A stretch of DNA of 64,000 nucleotides from positions 1 to 64,000 of the forward strand of contig JABSQZ010000027.1 of NCBI GenBank assembly GCA_013215505.1. The letters are read 5' to 3'. Shown here piece by piece: positions 63,630 to 64,000 of this stretch. Numbering within the stretch: position 1 is the first letter of the stretch; each line of letters begins with the position of its first letter. Below the pieces are notes generated by a model. That model had not been told where the DNA came from. It saw only the letters and a list, made by a program, of their open reading frames with translations, and searched no databases. Source of the stretch: Oceanospirillaceae bacterium (GTDB lineage Bacteria; Pseudomonadota; Gammaproteobacteria; Pseudomonadales; Balneatricaceae). A program made the position numbers and the translations under genes.

Positions 63630-63659
63630 AAAAGCCAACACAGAGTTGTGTTGGCTTTT
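63630..63659. terminator. Bidirectional terminator
   Basis: AAAAGCCAACAC pairs with GTGTTGGCTTTT, with T-runs on both strands. It follows the stop of the TRAP permease fragment (63680) on the minus strand. Confidence 0.85.
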
Positions 63660-63679
63660 GCCAATCAAGTTCAGTTGCG

Positions 63680-63949
63680 TCAGTAGCCAAATACCCTGGG
63701 TAAGAACAGCGATATTTCGGGGAAGAAGGCGATGACAAAGACCGCTATAGCCGAAACTGCAGCAAAAGGCAGCGCTTTGGCGGTGACTTCTTCCAGGGAG
63801 ATATTGGATATTCCCCAGGCCACAAATAGATTTTCTCCCAGGGGCGGGGTGGAAAATCCTATGGATAAACAACAGATCATCACAATGCCAAAATGTACCG
63901 GATCAATACCTAAGTTATAGAGGATGTAAAAATAATTGTGTAACTGTTT
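63680..63949 (-). pseudogene. C-terminal fragment of TRAP transporter large permease (DctM-type)
   Basis: The frame reads LGIDPVHFGIVMICCLSIGF, STPPLGENLFVAWGIS and ends ISLFLPRVFGY, the C-terminal membrane segments of the DctM/large permease of TRAP transporters. An in-frame TAA at 63950-63952 and loss of resemblance beyond about 63930 show that the upstream part is missing or displaced, although the window continues another 50 bases. Either a rearrangement junction or an inserted element lies here; a plus-strand ATG at 63979 could begin a new gene. Confidence 0.75.
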
Positions 63950-64000
63950 TTATCTATAACCTATACAAAAGGTATAATTATGGGCACTTTAATGAACCAC

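Noticed and set aside
63979-64000. ATG at 63979 as the start of a new plus-strand gene
   Set aside because: Only seven codons are visible before the window ends, so nothing can be supported.

Overview
The window looks like a chromosomal segment of a free-living, probably marine gammaproteobacterium. The basis is its gene content: FabV-type enoyl reductase, CspA-type cold-shock proteins, many periplasmic sensors and binding proteins, a formate-tetrahydrofolate ligase, an integron attC site, and moderate GC with AT-rich accessory stretches. The genus cannot be fixed from the sequence alone; the order Cellvibrionales is a guess. No rRNA, tRNA, CRISPR array or complete insertion sequence was seen.

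Layout. 1-4.8 kb is AT-rich accessory DNA: small hypothetical genes, one integron attC site, a toxin-tip relic next to an Imm26-like immunity gene, copies of a dispersed hairpin repeat, and a double-domain periplasmic binding protein. 4.8-8.8 kb holds a TetR regulator with palindromic operators, a metallo-beta-lactamase-fold hydrolase, a serine beta-lactamase-like hydrolase and a WYL regulator. 9-15.4 kb is mostly housekeeping (fhs, a PLP decarboxylase with a lipoprotein, cysS), followed by a chemoreceptor. 17.9-18.5 kb is the first of two nearly identical cold-shock loci. 18.8-23 kb is a thiamin salvage operon on the minus strand (TPP riboswitch, thiD, thiZ, thiX, thiY, tenA).

23.4-35 kb is again accessory. 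It has several orphan solute-binding proteins, a CHASE4-GGDEF protein, an 8-bp tandem array, a histidine kinase with an ethylene-receptor-like copper-binding sensor, the second cold-shock locus, EthD-like and STAS-like small proteins, and relics of IS256-type transposase and SDR genes. 35-38.5 kb is a xylose-type sugar ABC importer. A relic of IS30 lies near 39.1 kb. 39.7-42.7 kb is a di-heme oxidoreductase plus an FG-GAP/ASPIC surface protein. 43-48.3 kb carries MaoC, FabV and a three-gene 2-oxoacid dehydrogenase complex (E1 alpha, E1 beta, E2). 48.5-51.4 kb is MarR, an SRPBCC protein and an ABC exporter. 51.4-53.3 kb is an FNR-box-associated small membrane protein, a periplasmic protein and a Crp/Fnr regulator. 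53.4-55.3 kb is FabF divergent from TetR. 55.3-63.5 kb is an APH-like kinase and a signalling cluster (CheR, a 1375-residue hybrid kinase and a CHASE3-HAMP-GAF sensor without a kinase). The right edge holds a broken TRAP permease fragment.

Three (CTTCCAA)n arrays of similar length sit just 3' of genes at about 8.9, 45.0 and 53.2 kb. The most interesting loci are the ethylene-receptor-like kinase, the decayed toxin/immunity pair beside the attC site, and the FNR-box/small-protein/Crp-family locus. All product calls are from reading protein motifs; no database search was run.
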